This document shows positions 36,553 through 44,000 of a DNA stretch of 64,000 nt, one piece after another. How positions within the stretch are numbered: the first letter of the stretch is position 1; the number at the start of each line of letters is the position of its first letter. The notes below the pieces were generated by a model. It was given only the letters and a program-made list of their open reading frames with translations. It searched no databases and was not told the origin of the DNA. This DNA comes from Paenibacillus curdlanolyticus YK9. GTDB lineage: Bacteria > Bacillota > Bacilli > Paenibacillales > Paenibacillaceae. A program made the translations under genes and the position numbers. Location: positions 124,001 through 188,000 of the forward strand of contig NZ_AEDD01000002.1 of the NCBI RefSeq assembly GCF_000179615.1, in the 5' to 3' direction.

Positions 36553-37134
36553 ATGTTCGGCATTCTCAGAAAAAGGAAAATAAGCTTGGAAGAACAAGTT
36601 TCTACGCTCAGGCAGCTTGGGTTTGCTTTTCATATAGATGATGAACAGCTTATCCCTTCTTTATTGGAAAGCCATTCGAGCAAAGATTACGAGTCAGAAC
36701 CCTATTTTTTGTTGCTGCTTACGATTAATGAAGAACATTGCGATGAAATCTGGACATTCGATATGGAGTGTGTTGAAGATGAGGATATTTATACCTACAT
36801 CGTTAATCAGTTTTGCAACTTGTCGAACGGCAGGTTTTCATTATCGAATGTAGAGAGTTTCGTTGATTTCGAGAAAGAGATCGCAAGCGTCTCTTTTGAA
36901 TTCCGAGGGGCTGCTTATATCTGGGAGCTGGATTTTGAGCATGATTGGCTTGATCCGAATCTGTTACGAAGGTTAGCCAATTTAGCGGATGCAATGGGGG
37001 AAACCAAGCATTACTATTACTTCAGTGATGGCCAACAATTGACGATCGTTTACTGCACGCATGAAGCGATGTACCAATTGAACCGTAAAATGAGGCTCCA
37101 TTTTGATTTATTGACTTGGAAATTACAGGACTGA
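36553..37134 (+). CDS. Unknown 193-aa acidic protein
   Basis: A 193-residue, acidic, aromatic-rich soluble protein (MFGILRKRKISLEEQVSTLRQLG at the start, HYYYFSDGQQLTIVY near the end). It has no signal peptide, membrane segment or motif I know. The composition (many Glu/Asp, Phe and Tyr, single domain) resembles polymorphic-toxin immunity proteins, but no toxin gene is nearby, so I do not press this. AAAGGAG precedes the ATG by 11 bases. Base composition is lower in G+C than neighbouring genes. Confidence 0.7.
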   Translation: MFGILRKRKISLEEQVSTLRQLGFAFHIDDEQLIPSLLESHSSKDYESEPYFLLLLTINEEHCDEIWTFDMECVEDEDIYTYIVNQFCNLSNGRFSLSNVESFVDFEKEIASVSFEFRGAAYIWELDFEHDWLDPNLLRRLANLADAMGETKHYYYFSDGQQLTIVYCTHEAMYQLNRKMRLHFDLLTWKLQD

Positions 37135-37161
37135 TTCCTGCTATTCATCCATAAACGCTAT

Positions 37162-37278
37162 CTACTTCCAGCAAAAGTACAACGGCGTGCAGCAAGCAAC
37201 GACGACGATGACGACGGCAGTCATGCTTGTTAACGAGCGGTTAGGCGAGGTTTTGTTTACATATTTCATTCCCAGCAT
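37162..37278 (-). CDS. Putative 38-aa single-pass membrane peptide
   Basis: A short minus-strand ORF with AGGGGGAG five bases before its ATG. The product has a charged start (MLGMKYVNKTSPNRS), then one hydrophobic segment (MTAVVIVVVACCTPLYF) with three cysteines, ending CWK. The good ribosome binding site is the main support. Small membrane peptides of this size are often sporulation or toxin-like peptides in Firmicutes. It is divergent from the MFS gene. It could be chance, hence the moderate score. Confidence 0.45.
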   Translation of the reverse strand: MLGMKYVNKTSPNRSLTSMTAVVIVVVACCTPLYFCWK

Positions 37279-37308
37279 GGAAACTCCCCCTGAGAAGAAG
37301 GCGATCGC

Positions 37309-38568
37309 TTGAGGCCAAGCAACTACGAAGTGGAAAAACAACAGGTACGAGGCAACAAAACGTACGCCATACAGTTGGTTACGATTTTTCTCGGCTTTAT
37401 CGTGTTTGGCTTGTCTGAAAATATTAAAGGCCCGGCAATCCCGCGCATTCAATTTGATTTCGGCTTAAGCGAAGGGCAGCTTGGCACTTTATTATCGCTT
37501 AATGCGCTTGGGTATTTGATCGCCTGTTCCTTCACCGCATTTCTCGCGCGTAGGTGGGGAATTAAAGCGGTCAGCGTGCTCGCTTTTGGGACGATGGCGT
37601 TATCTGGCGTATTTATTTATGTGTCCCATAGTTATCCGTTATTTTCGGCATCGTATTTCCTCATGTATATCGGCAATGGCATATTGGAGATCGCGCTTGC
37701 CATTTTGAGTGCCAGAATTTTCGTGCGAAACACGGGCTTGATGATGAATCTTACGCATGGTTTTTATGGGCTTAGCTCCACGATTGCGCCATTGCTTGCA
37801 ACAGGCCTTATGACGGTTCACATAGGCGGACATACGCTCGATTGGCGTGGCATGTACCTCATTATGCTGCTGTTATCGTTCGTACCGATTCTATTTGCCC
37901 TTGGGAGCAAATTCCCAGCAGACGATGCAAACCATGACGAGCGTATGCCGTTTAGATCACTCTTGCGGGATCGCGCATTATGGCTGTTAGTGCTCATTCT
38001 GTCCTTCGGCGTCGTTTCGGAGCTGGCAGTAGGAGGATGGCTCGTCAATTTCTTGGAAAAGGCGTATGATTGGCATGCGGTTTCCGCTTCCAGCATGCTG
38101 TCGGCTTTTTTCCTCTGTTTTGCATTGGCAAGGCTGTTATTAGGAGCGATCACGGACAAAATCGGCTATAACCTCTCGCTGATGGTGTTCTCGGCCTTCT
38201 CGGCGATCTGTACATTTGCTGCGATTATCGGCGGGGAGCAGTGGGCGTTCTTGTTCGCTGCATCGGGCATCGGCATCGCAATGATTTATCCGACCGTAAT
38301 GGCGTTCATCGCCAAACGATATGCAGGCGGCAGCGATAACGCCATTACGATAACCGTCACGCTCATGGGGGTAGGCAGCGTTATCGGCAACTACCTGATC
38401 GGGGGCATTATGGAGCTGGTGAAGGATCATTATGGCGCAGGAACGGAGCTTGGTTTGCTGCGTGGATTGCAGGCAGGATACGGGTTTATCGGGCTGTGCG
38501 CCGCGATTTGCACCGTGTTTAGCTTCATGCTGTACCGCTATTTGAAGAGCCGTAAGGAACTGATTTAA
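37309..38568 (+). CDS. MFS transporter
   Basis: A 419-residue major facilitator protein with 12 predicted membrane helices. It has an MFS loop 2-3-type motif (FTAFLARRWGIKAVSV) and a loop 8-9 analogue (LLLGAITDKIGYNLSL). A charged central loop (FPADDANHDERMP) separates the two six-helix halves. The pattern, with WGIKAVS after helix 2 and NLTHGFYGLSSTIAPLLA in helix 5, suggests a sugar- or FucP-like subgroup, but substrate and direction are not readable. TTG start at 37309. A terminator follows. Confidence 0.85.
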   Translation: MRPSNYEVEKQQVRGNKTYAIQLVTIFLGFIVFGLSENIKGPAIPRIQFDFGLSEGQLGTLLSLNALGYLIACSFTAFLARRWGIKAVSVLAFGTMALSGVFIYVSHSYPLFSASYFLMYIGNGILEIALAILSARIFVRNTGLMMNLTHGFYGLSSTIAPLLATGLMTVHIGGHTLDWRGMYLIMLLLSFVPILFALGSKFPADDANHDERMPFRSLLRDRALWLLVLILSFGVVSELAVGGWLVNFLEKAYDWHAVSASSMLSAFFLCFALARLLLGAITDKIGYNLSLMVFSAFSAICTFAAIIGGEQWAFLFAASGIGIAMIYPTVMAFIAKRYAGGSDNAITITVTLMGVGSVIGNYLIGGIMELVKDHYGAGTELGLLRGLQAGYGFIGLCAAICTVFSFMLYRYLKSRKELI

Positions 38569-38617
38569 CTGTTATACGGGATTTCATCGAATGGGGGGTC
38601 ATAACAATGAAAATAAT

Positions 38618-38658
38618 GAAGGCTGCCCGACCGTCAATCGGTCAACAGCTTCTTTTTT
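38618..38658 (+). terminator. Rho-independent terminator after the MFS gene
   Basis: GAAGGCTG with CAGCTTC around a GACCG/CGGTC inner stem, followed by TTTTTT. Confidence 0.75.
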
Positions 38659-38698
38659 GTGCTACAATGACAAAAACCAAAATAAGGAGTGACAATGA

Positions 38699-39223
38699 AT
38701 GAAACGAATTGCCATCGATATGGACGAGGTTATTGCTGATTTTAATACCAAACATTTGCGCTTGTTTAATGAGCAGTACAACGAACAGCTTACGGTACAT
38801 GATTTGCAAGGGACAAGGCTTCGGTTATTGCGTCCCCATCTAAAAAACGAAATCATCGGCTACTTGAAGGACCCGTCATTTTTCCGCGATCTAGACGTAA
38901 TGGCGAATAGCCAAGAGGTCATCAAGCAATTAAGCGAGCAGTACGAAATTTACATCACAACCGCCGCAATGGAGTATCCGACCTCGTTCGCAGCCAAATA
39001 TGAATGGCTGAAAGAGCATTTTTCGTTTTTGAGCGATATGAATTTTGTATTTTGCGGCGATAAAAGCATCATTCGGGCAGACTACTTAATAGATGATAAT
39101 GTTAGGCATTTTGAGCATTTCGCAGGACAAGGGATTCTGTTTCATGCGCCGCACAATGTGAACGAGCATGCAGAGATCAGGGTTCATAATTGGCTGGAAA
39201 TTAGAGATTATTTCTTGCGATGA
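38699..39223 (+). CDS. 5'(3')-deoxyribonucleotidase (NT5C/YorS-type HAD)
   Basis: A 174-residue HAD-fold nucleotidase. Motif I is IAIDMDEVIADF (Asp9 nucleophile, Asp11 acid/base), motif II is YITTAAM, and the end is FVFCGDKSIIRADYLIDDNVRHF (motif III Lys and motif IV DD). These match the cytosolic 5'(3')-deoxyribonucleotidase family, which dephosphorylates dUMP and dTMP and trims nucleotide pools. The ATG follows AAGGAGTG. It lies just upstream of gntR but has no evident link to gluconate use. Confidence 0.88.
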   Translation: MKRIAIDMDEVIADFNTKHLRLFNEQYNEQLTVHDLQGTRLRLLRPHLKNEIIGYLKDPSFFRDLDVMANSQEVIKQLSEQYEIYITTAAMEYPTSFAAKYEWLKEHFSFLSDMNFVFCGDKSIIRADYLIDDNVRHFEHFAGQGILFHAPHNVNEHAEIRVHNWLEIRDYFLR

Positions 39224-39278
39224 TATTCCATGTTTACAGCTGAAGCGATTGCGGGTAGAATAAGAGAGCGCTTTAACC

Positions 39279-39294
39279 TGTATACAAGTACACA
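39279..39294. promoter_or_regulatory. GntR operator-like site before gntR
   Basis: TGTATACAAGTACACA lies about 20 bases before the chosen gntR start. It matches 13 of 16 bases with the site at 40027-40042 before gntP and resembles the known B. subtilis gnt operator core (ACTTGTATACAAGT). It suggests autoregulation by GntR. Confidence 0.65.
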
Positions 39295-39313
39295 ACGTGA
39301 GGAGGGAACCAGG

Positions 39314-39991
39314 TTGGCTTATCCGGCAGCTTGGCTGCGCGGCGCATCGCTTGGGGAAGCGATTGCATGCGAGCTTCGATTAAGCATTATTATGGGAACC
39401 ATCAAGGGCGGAGAGAAGCTGTCCGAGAATCGCATCGCTGCCGATTTTGGAACAAGTCGATCTCCCGTACGCGAAGCGCTGCGAACGCTTTCCGATGAAG
39501 GGCTGATTCGGTTAGAACGAATGGGCGCTGTCGTGCTTGGGCTGAATGAAGAGGAAGTCGATGAACTATTCGACGTCCGATATTTGATCGAAAGCTTCGT
39601 TCAGGAACGATTATCGCGAATGGACCGAGATTCGGTCATTATTCAGCTGGAACGCATTATCGACAAAATGACATTGGCTGCGAAGCATCTCGATGCAGAA
39701 GAGTTTGCTTACCAGGATTTCATGTTCCATGAAACGATCATCGCTGAAGCGAAGCATTCACGTATCTGGCAGCTTTGGCGGAGTATTCGTCAAATCGTGC
39801 TCGCTCTCATGCTGGTGACGACGCAGCGCGTATTCAAGGAAGGACCGGAGCGCATTGATCGTGTAATTGCCAAGCATAGCGTCATTTTGCAAGGGCTGCG
39901 TACGGGGAATAAGGAAGAAATTCAGCAGCAGGTGCGCAACTATTTCGAGGATTCCTTCATTACCTTGCATAATAGCTTTGGCCAATCATAA
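39314..39991 (+). CDS. gntR: GntR-family gluconate operon repressor
   Basis: A 225-residue FadR-type regulator. The winged helix-turn-helix covers about residues 20-85 (LSENRIAADFGTSRSPVREALRTLSDEGLIRL), followed by the helical FCD effector-binding domain with its Asp/His metal residues (FDVRYLIES, FHETIIAEAKHSRIW). In B. subtilis GntR represses the gnt operon and is released by gluconate or gluconate 6-phosphate. I start at the TTG at 39314, 7 bases after GGAGGG. An in-frame ATG at 39230 would put the operator inside the coding region and lacks a ribosome binding site. gntP and gntK follow. Confidence 0.9.
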   Translation: MAYPAAWLRGASLGEAIACELRLSIIMGTIKGGEKLSENRIAADFGTSRSPVREALRTLSDEGLIRLERMGAVVLGLNEEEVDELFDVRYLIESFVQERLSRMDRDSVIIQLERIIDKMTLAAKHLDAEEFAYQDFMFHETIIAEAKHSRIWQLWRSIRQIVLALMLVTTQRVFKEGPERIDRVIAKHSVILQGLRTGNKEEIQQQVRNYFEDSFITLHNSFGQS

Positions 39992-40026
39992 GGACGGGAA
40001 CTTTCCCGGCTTCCTTTGCTTTAAGT

Positions 40027-40042
40027 TGTCGACAAGTATACA
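40027..40042. promoter_or_regulatory. GntR operator-like site before gntP
   Basis: TGTCGACAAGTATACA with a TTGTCGACAA palindrome at its left, about 100 bases before gntP. Together with the site at 39279 it supports control of both transcription units by GntR. Confidence 0.65.
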
Positions 40043-40141
40043 TGATAAAAGTTCACTATTTCGGTTACACTATCCTATCCAAGCCAACCGAATCCACAAC
40101 AAACAGCTTAGAGAAAAATCCATTCGCAACTGGAGGACAAT

Positions 40142-41503
40142 ATGGATACATTATTCGGTATGAGCCACAGCGCAACCTTGTTATTTTGGACGTTTGTTGC
40201 AATCGCTTTCTTGATCGTGATGATTTCCAAATTCAAATGGAATCCGTTTGTTACGTTATTAATTTCGAGTATCGGTTTGGGCCTTGCTACGGGCATGAAG
40301 CCTGCTGATACGGTTACTTCGCTTACGAAAGGCTTGGGCGGTACGCTTGGTACAATCGCAATCGTCATCGGGTTAGGAACGATGTTAGGCAAGATGATGG
40401 CAGAGTCGGGCGGCGCGGAGAAAATTGCCACGACGATGATCGATCGTTTCGGGGAGAAGCGGGTTCACTGGGCGATGATGCTCGTCGGCTTCTTGGTTGG
40501 TATCCCTGTATTTTTCGAGGTAGGCGTCATTTTGCTTATCCCGATCGTCTTTATCGTTGCTCGTAAAACGAAAATGCCGCTGTTGCAAATCGGCATTCCG
40601 GTATTGGCTGGCTTGTCGACCGTTCATGGACTCGTACCGCCGCATCCAGCGCCAATGATCGCAATCGATGCCTATCATGCGAATCTGGGCCGAACGATCA
40701 TGTATTCGATTCTCGTCGGACTGCCTGTTGCGATTGTTGCAGGACCGTTGTTCGGCAAATTTATCGGCAAACGGATTGCCGTGACGCCTGACGAGAAGCT
40801 CGTCGAGCAGTTCGCGTTGAAAGAAAACCGCAACCTGCCCGGCTTCGGCATTACGTTATTTACAATTTTGCTGCCGGTTATCCTTATGCTTACTGGCTCG
40901 ATTGCGAGCATTTCGGATCCTGAGGCAACGCGCGGCATTACGCAGTTTTGCGAATTTATTGGACATGAAGTCGTTGCTTTGCTGATCTCGGTCGTCTTCG
41001 CGTTCTTCTCGCTCGGCTTCGCTCGCGGGTTTACGAAAGAAGAGGTATCGGCGTTTGCATCCGAAAGCTTGGCGCCAATCGCTGGCATCGTGCTTATTAT
41101 CGGAGGCGGCGGCGCCTTCAAACAGGTGCTTATCGATAGCGGCGTTGGCCAAGCCATTGCGGACATGGCGACGAACGCACACATTAACGTTATTTTGTTC
41201 GCATGGCTCGTAGCTGCGCTCATCCGCGTAGCGACTGGTTCTGCGACGGTCGCGATGACGACGTCAGCCGGCATTGTGGCCCCGGTGCTCGCAATGACGC
41301 CAGGCGCGAATGTTGAGCTAGCCGTACTTGCCACAGGAGCAGGCTCGCTCGTCCTGTCCCATGTCAACGACGCCGGCTTCTGGATGGTGAAAGAGTTTTT
41401 CAACATGACCGTACCGCAGACGCTCAAATCGTGGACAGTGATGGAAACGATCCTGTCCGTGATGGGATTAATTCTTATTTTGCTGCTTAATGCAGTCGTA
41501 TAA
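40142..41503 (+). CDS. gntP: Gluconate permease, GntP family
   Basis: A 453-residue proton-coupled gluconate transporter with about 12-14 membrane helices. GIPVFFEVGVILLIPIVF, GLSTVHGLVPPHPAPMIAI and RVATGSATVAMTTSAGI are strong GntP-family signatures. It brings gluconate into the cytoplasm for GntK. The ATG is at 40142 with CTGGAGG nearby. It lies downstream of an operator-like site and 48 bases before gntK, so the pair is co-transcribed. The gene order (R, P, K) differs from B. subtilis (R, K, P, Z) and no gntZ follows. Confidence 0.93.
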   Translation: MDTLFGMSHSATLLFWTFVAIAFLIVMISKFKWNPFVTLLISSIGLGLATGMKPADTVTSLTKGLGGTLGTIAIVIGLGTMLGKMMAESGGAEKIATTMIDRFGEKRVHWAMMLVGFLVGIPVFFEVGVILLIPIVFIVARKTKMPLLQIGIPVLAGLSTVHGLVPPHPAPMIAIDAYHANLGRTIMYSILVGLPVAIVAGPLFGKFIGKRIAVTPDEKLVEQFALKENRNLPGFGITLFTILLPVILMLTGSIASISDPEATRGITQFCEFIGHEVVALLISVVFAFFSLGFARGFTKEEVSAFASESLAPIAGIVLIIGGGGAFKQVLIDSGVGQAIADMATNAHINVILFAWLVAALIRVATGSATVAMTTSAGIVAPVLAMTPGANVELAVLATGAGSLVLSHVNDAGFWMVKEFFNMTVPQTLKSWTVMETILSVMGLILILLLNAVV

Positions 41504-41550
41504 AACGTTATAATAAACAATGGAAGTACAGTGGAGAGAAGGGGAAAACA

Positions 41551-43104
41551 TTGACGGATCGCAACACTTACATGATCGGAATCGATATGGGCACGACCAG
41601 CACGAAGGCGGTCGTTTTTGATACGGCAGGTCGTGCGGTGTCGACAGCTAATGTAGAGTATCCGCTCTATACGCCTACGCCTTCCGTTGCTGAGCAGGAT
41701 CCTGATGAAATATTCGCTGCAGTCGTTAGCGCGATTGGGCAAGCAGTCCGAGAAGCAGCTGCAGCGCCTGAGAACATCCGATTCGTGTCCTGCAGCTCTG
41801 CAATGCACAGCATTATTCCGATTGACGCCGACGGCAAGCCTTTGATGAGAGTGATCACCTGGGCGGATAATCGCAGCGCAGATTGGTCGCGGCGGTTGAA
41901 GGATGAGATGAATGGGCTTGCATTGTACCGGAGAACGGGAACGCCGATTCATCCGATGTCGCCAATAACGAAGCTGCTGTGGCTTCGCAATGATCAACCC
42001 GAGGTGTTCAGCCAGGCTGCCAGATTCATATCGATCAAAGAATATGTGTTCGCAAAGCTATTCGGACGCTATGTCGTGGACCATTCCATCGCTTCTGCGA
42101 CAGGGTTATTCAATCTGTCGGAGTTGGATTGGGATAAGGAAGCGCTAGCGATCGCTGGCGTGTCGCCTGACCAGTTGTCCGAGCTCGTACCGACAACCTA
42201 CACGCTCGCTGGCATGACGAATTCGGCAGCTGCTGCTGAGATGGGTTTAGCTATATCGACTCCATTCGTAGTAGGCGCAAGCGACGGCGTGTTGTCCAAT
42301 CTCGGCTTGGATGCGACTGATCCTGGCGTAATTGCCGTCACGATCGGCACGAGCGGGGCGATTCGCACTGTGATCGACGAGCCTGCTACCGACCCCAAGG
42401 GGAGATATTTCTGTTACGCCTTGACAGACAAGAAGTGGGTCATCGGCGGACCTGTCAACAATGGCGGCGTCATCTTCCGTTGGGTACGGGACGAATTCGC
42501 CGCGTCAGAAACCGAAACTGCGAAACGGCTCGGCATCAGCGCATACGATGTGCTGACTCGGATTGCCGAACGCGTGCGACCGGGAGCGGATGGGCTCTTG
42601 TTCCATCCCTATCTCACAGGCGAACGGGCGCCGCTTTGGAACCCGGACGCGCGAGGATCATTTTTTGGCCTGACGCTGCATCATCAGAAGGAGCACATGA
42701 TTCGGGCCGTTCTTGAAGGCGTGATCTACAATTTGTATACGGTTATGCTGGCGATCGAGCAGACGACAGGCGTACCTAGGCAAATTAAAGCGACAGGCGG
42801 CTTCGCTCGATCACCGCTTTGGCGGCAAATGATGGCCGATATTTTCGATCAGAGCGTCGTCGTGCCCGAGAGCTACGAGAGCTCCTGTCTGGGTGCGGTC
42901 GTGCTTGGGATGGAAGCATTCGGAGACGGCGATGCGTTCACGATCATTAAGAAGATGGTCGGAACGACGCATGAGCATGCTCCGAATCCGGAAGCGGCCA
43001 AGGTGTATCGCGAATTGCTGCCGATCTTCGTCAGCATCTCCCGCAAGCTGGAAGAGGAATACGCGAGCATTGCGAAGTTCCAGCAGAGTTTGTTTCAACA
43101 ATAG
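41551..43104 (+). CDS. gntK: Gluconokinase, FGGY family
   Basis: A 517-residue sugar kinase. The N-terminal phosphate-binding loop is GIDMGTTSTKAVVFD, the FGGY middle region includes VTWADNRS-like VITWADNRSADWSRRL, and the C-terminal ATP site is TGGFARSPLWRQMMADIF. It phosphorylates gluconate to 6-phosphogluconate, feeding the pentose phosphate pathway. TTG start at 41551 after GGAGAGAAGGGG. It follows gntP in the operon and is ended by a strong terminator. Confidence 0.93.
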   Translation: MTDRNTYMIGIDMGTTSTKAVVFDTAGRAVSTANVEYPLYTPTPSVAEQDPDEIFAAVVSAIGQAVREAAAAPENIRFVSCSSAMHSIIPIDADGKPLMRVITWADNRSADWSRRLKDEMNGLALYRRTGTPIHPMSPITKLLWLRNDQPEVFSQAARFISIKEYVFAKLFGRYVVDHSIASATGLFNLSELDWDKEALAIAGVSPDQLSELVPTTYTLAGMTNSAAAAEMGLAISTPFVVGASDGVLSNLGLDATDPGVIAVTIGTSGAIRTVIDEPATDPKGRYFCYALTDKKWVIGGPVNNGGVIFRWVRDEFAASETETAKRLGISAYDVLTRIAERVRPGADGLLFHPYLTGERAPLWNPDARGSFFGLTLHHQKEHMIRAVLEGVIYNLYTVMLAIEQTTGVPRQIKATGGFARSPLWRQMMADIFDQSVVVPESYESSCLGAVVLGMEAFGDGDAFTIIKKMVGTTHEHAPNPEAAKVYRELLPIFVSISRKLEEEYASIAKFQQSLFQQ

Positions 43105-43120
43105 GGACTGAACGGAATTG

Positions 43121-43153
43121 GGCTGCCAGCATTGCTGGCGGCTTCTTTTTTTG
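43121..43153 (+). terminator. Rho-independent terminator after gntK
   Basis: GCTGCCAGC (43122-43130) and GCTGGCGGC (43134-43142, one wobble pair), followed by TTCTTTTTTT. Confidence 0.9.
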
Positions 43154-43266
43154 CGACCGTTGCAATGAAGGAGTTGCAACATTATTAAGGCCGGTTCCGT
43201 TATTTGGATAGCAAGGAATGCTTACTTATCTGAGAAGGATATGTTTATTTTTACAGGGGGGAGTAA

Positions 43267-43689
43267 ATGAAAAAAATATTTGTTCAATTGCTGATGGTGT
43301 TATCCATACTTTCTCTTTTCGGATGCAGCTCATCTGAAGGGAAGTTGAAGTTTTCTGAAATCGTAAAGGACGATCTATCCAAAATCTCTAGCCGCAATAG
43401 TGGAAGTGGATTGTTTTATTCAACGACAAATAAAGAAATAATAGCCCATTTTGTCAATACTATGAGCGCTACAACTTATTCAAAGACTGGACCATATGAG
43501 CCTGTCACAGGTAATTCTAGTTTAGGGCTATATAATGAAGAAAATGAAAGAATTACATTTATAACCTCAAACGGAGATGGTGTTTTTGCAATTGGTGATG
43601 GATTTTATAAGATGAATGAGGATATTAACGATGAGTTGTCATCTTTTTATAAAGAACTATACAGCGACAGCAATCTCATCAAAGAGTAA
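43267..43689 (+). CDS. Small lipoprotein of unknown function
   Basis: A 140-residue protein with a lipoprotein signal: a basic MKK start, a hydrophobic core (LLMVLSILSL) and a lipobox LFGC with Cys20 as the predicted lipidated residue. The mature domain (about 120 residues) is Ser/Asn/Glu-rich and contains no known motif. The AT-rich codon use differs from the gnt genes, suggesting transfer. ACAGGGGGAG precedes the ATG. It sits alone between the gnt operon and the ABC-F leader. Confidence 0.75.
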   Translation: MKKIFVQLLMVLSILSLFGCSSSEGKLKFSEIVKDDLSKISSRNSGSGLFYSTTNKEIIAHFVNTMSATTYSKTGPYEPVTGNSSLGLYNEENERITFITSNGDGVFAIGDGFYKMNEDINDELSSFYKELYSDSNLIKE

Positions 43690-43709
43690 ATCACAGTTAC
43701 GTCGGCTGG

Positions 43710-43738
43710 TTGAAATCATCGAAAGAGCGTGGTATGAT
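43710..43738 (+). promoter_or_regulatory. Strong sigma-A promoter of the ABC-F gene
   Basis: TTGAAA (43710-43715), 17-base spacer, TATGAT (43733-43738). It lies about 260 bases ahead of the ABC-F start codon, so it leaves a long untranslated leader. Confidence 0.8.
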
Positions 43739-43744
43739 ACACCT

Positions 43745-43975
43745 AATTTCCAGATTGGAGTGAAGTGGAACATGTAAGATACTTTCTTGCTGACGTATAA
43801 ATCAATAAAACAGCATATGCGTGGTTTGTTTGCGCATGTTTTATTTTTTATATGCAAGAAAGTTACGACATTTTCCAAACTCAATCCATATATCCTTATC
43901 TGTCTCCGCTAGGGGGCTGGATTTGCTGTTATATTTATTTGAGCTACGAGAAAGTAACTTTCTTGCAGCTCTTAT
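43745..43975 (+). promoter_or_regulatory. Antibiotic-type attenuator leader with alternative stems
   Basis: Three copies of one 10-base sequence build a switch: ACTTTCTTGC at 43781-43790 (A), its complement GCAAGAAAGT at 43854-43863 (B), and ACTTTCTTGC again at 43957-43966 (C). Terminator 1 (43805-43848: ATAAAAC and ATGCG with CGCAT and GTTTTAT, then T residues) lies between A and B. Terminator 2 (43941-43978: GAGCT and AGAAAGT with ACTTTCT and AGCTC, then TTATTTTTA) uses C. A:B pairing leaves terminator 2 free; B:C pairing breaks it. This is the layout of drug-induced attenuators ahead of ABC-F and Erm genes. Confidence 0.75.
43772..43777 (+). other. Start-stop upstream ORF (ATG TAA) in the ABC-F leader
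   Basis: ATG followed at once by TAA, preceded by GGAGTG (43757-43762) at normal spacing. A ribosome held here would cover attenuator arm A (43781-43790), 3 bases downstream of the stop codon. A minimal uORF would sense slowed initiation or termination rather than a particular peptide. Confidence 0.6.
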
Positions 43976-44000
43976 TTTTATTTCAGGGGGATAACCATAT

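Noticed and set aside
38607-38698. A short ORF (ATG at 38607) running into the deoxyribonucleotidase gene region.
   Set aside because: It consists largely of the terminator hairpin after the MFS gene; no family or independent support.
40675-41997. A 440-codon open frame on the minus strand opposite gntP and gntK.
   Set aside because: Its sequence is low-complexity and Cys/Arg-rich, it has no ribosome binding site, and it lies fully over two clearly assigned genes in the opposite frame. It is a shadow of their codon bias.
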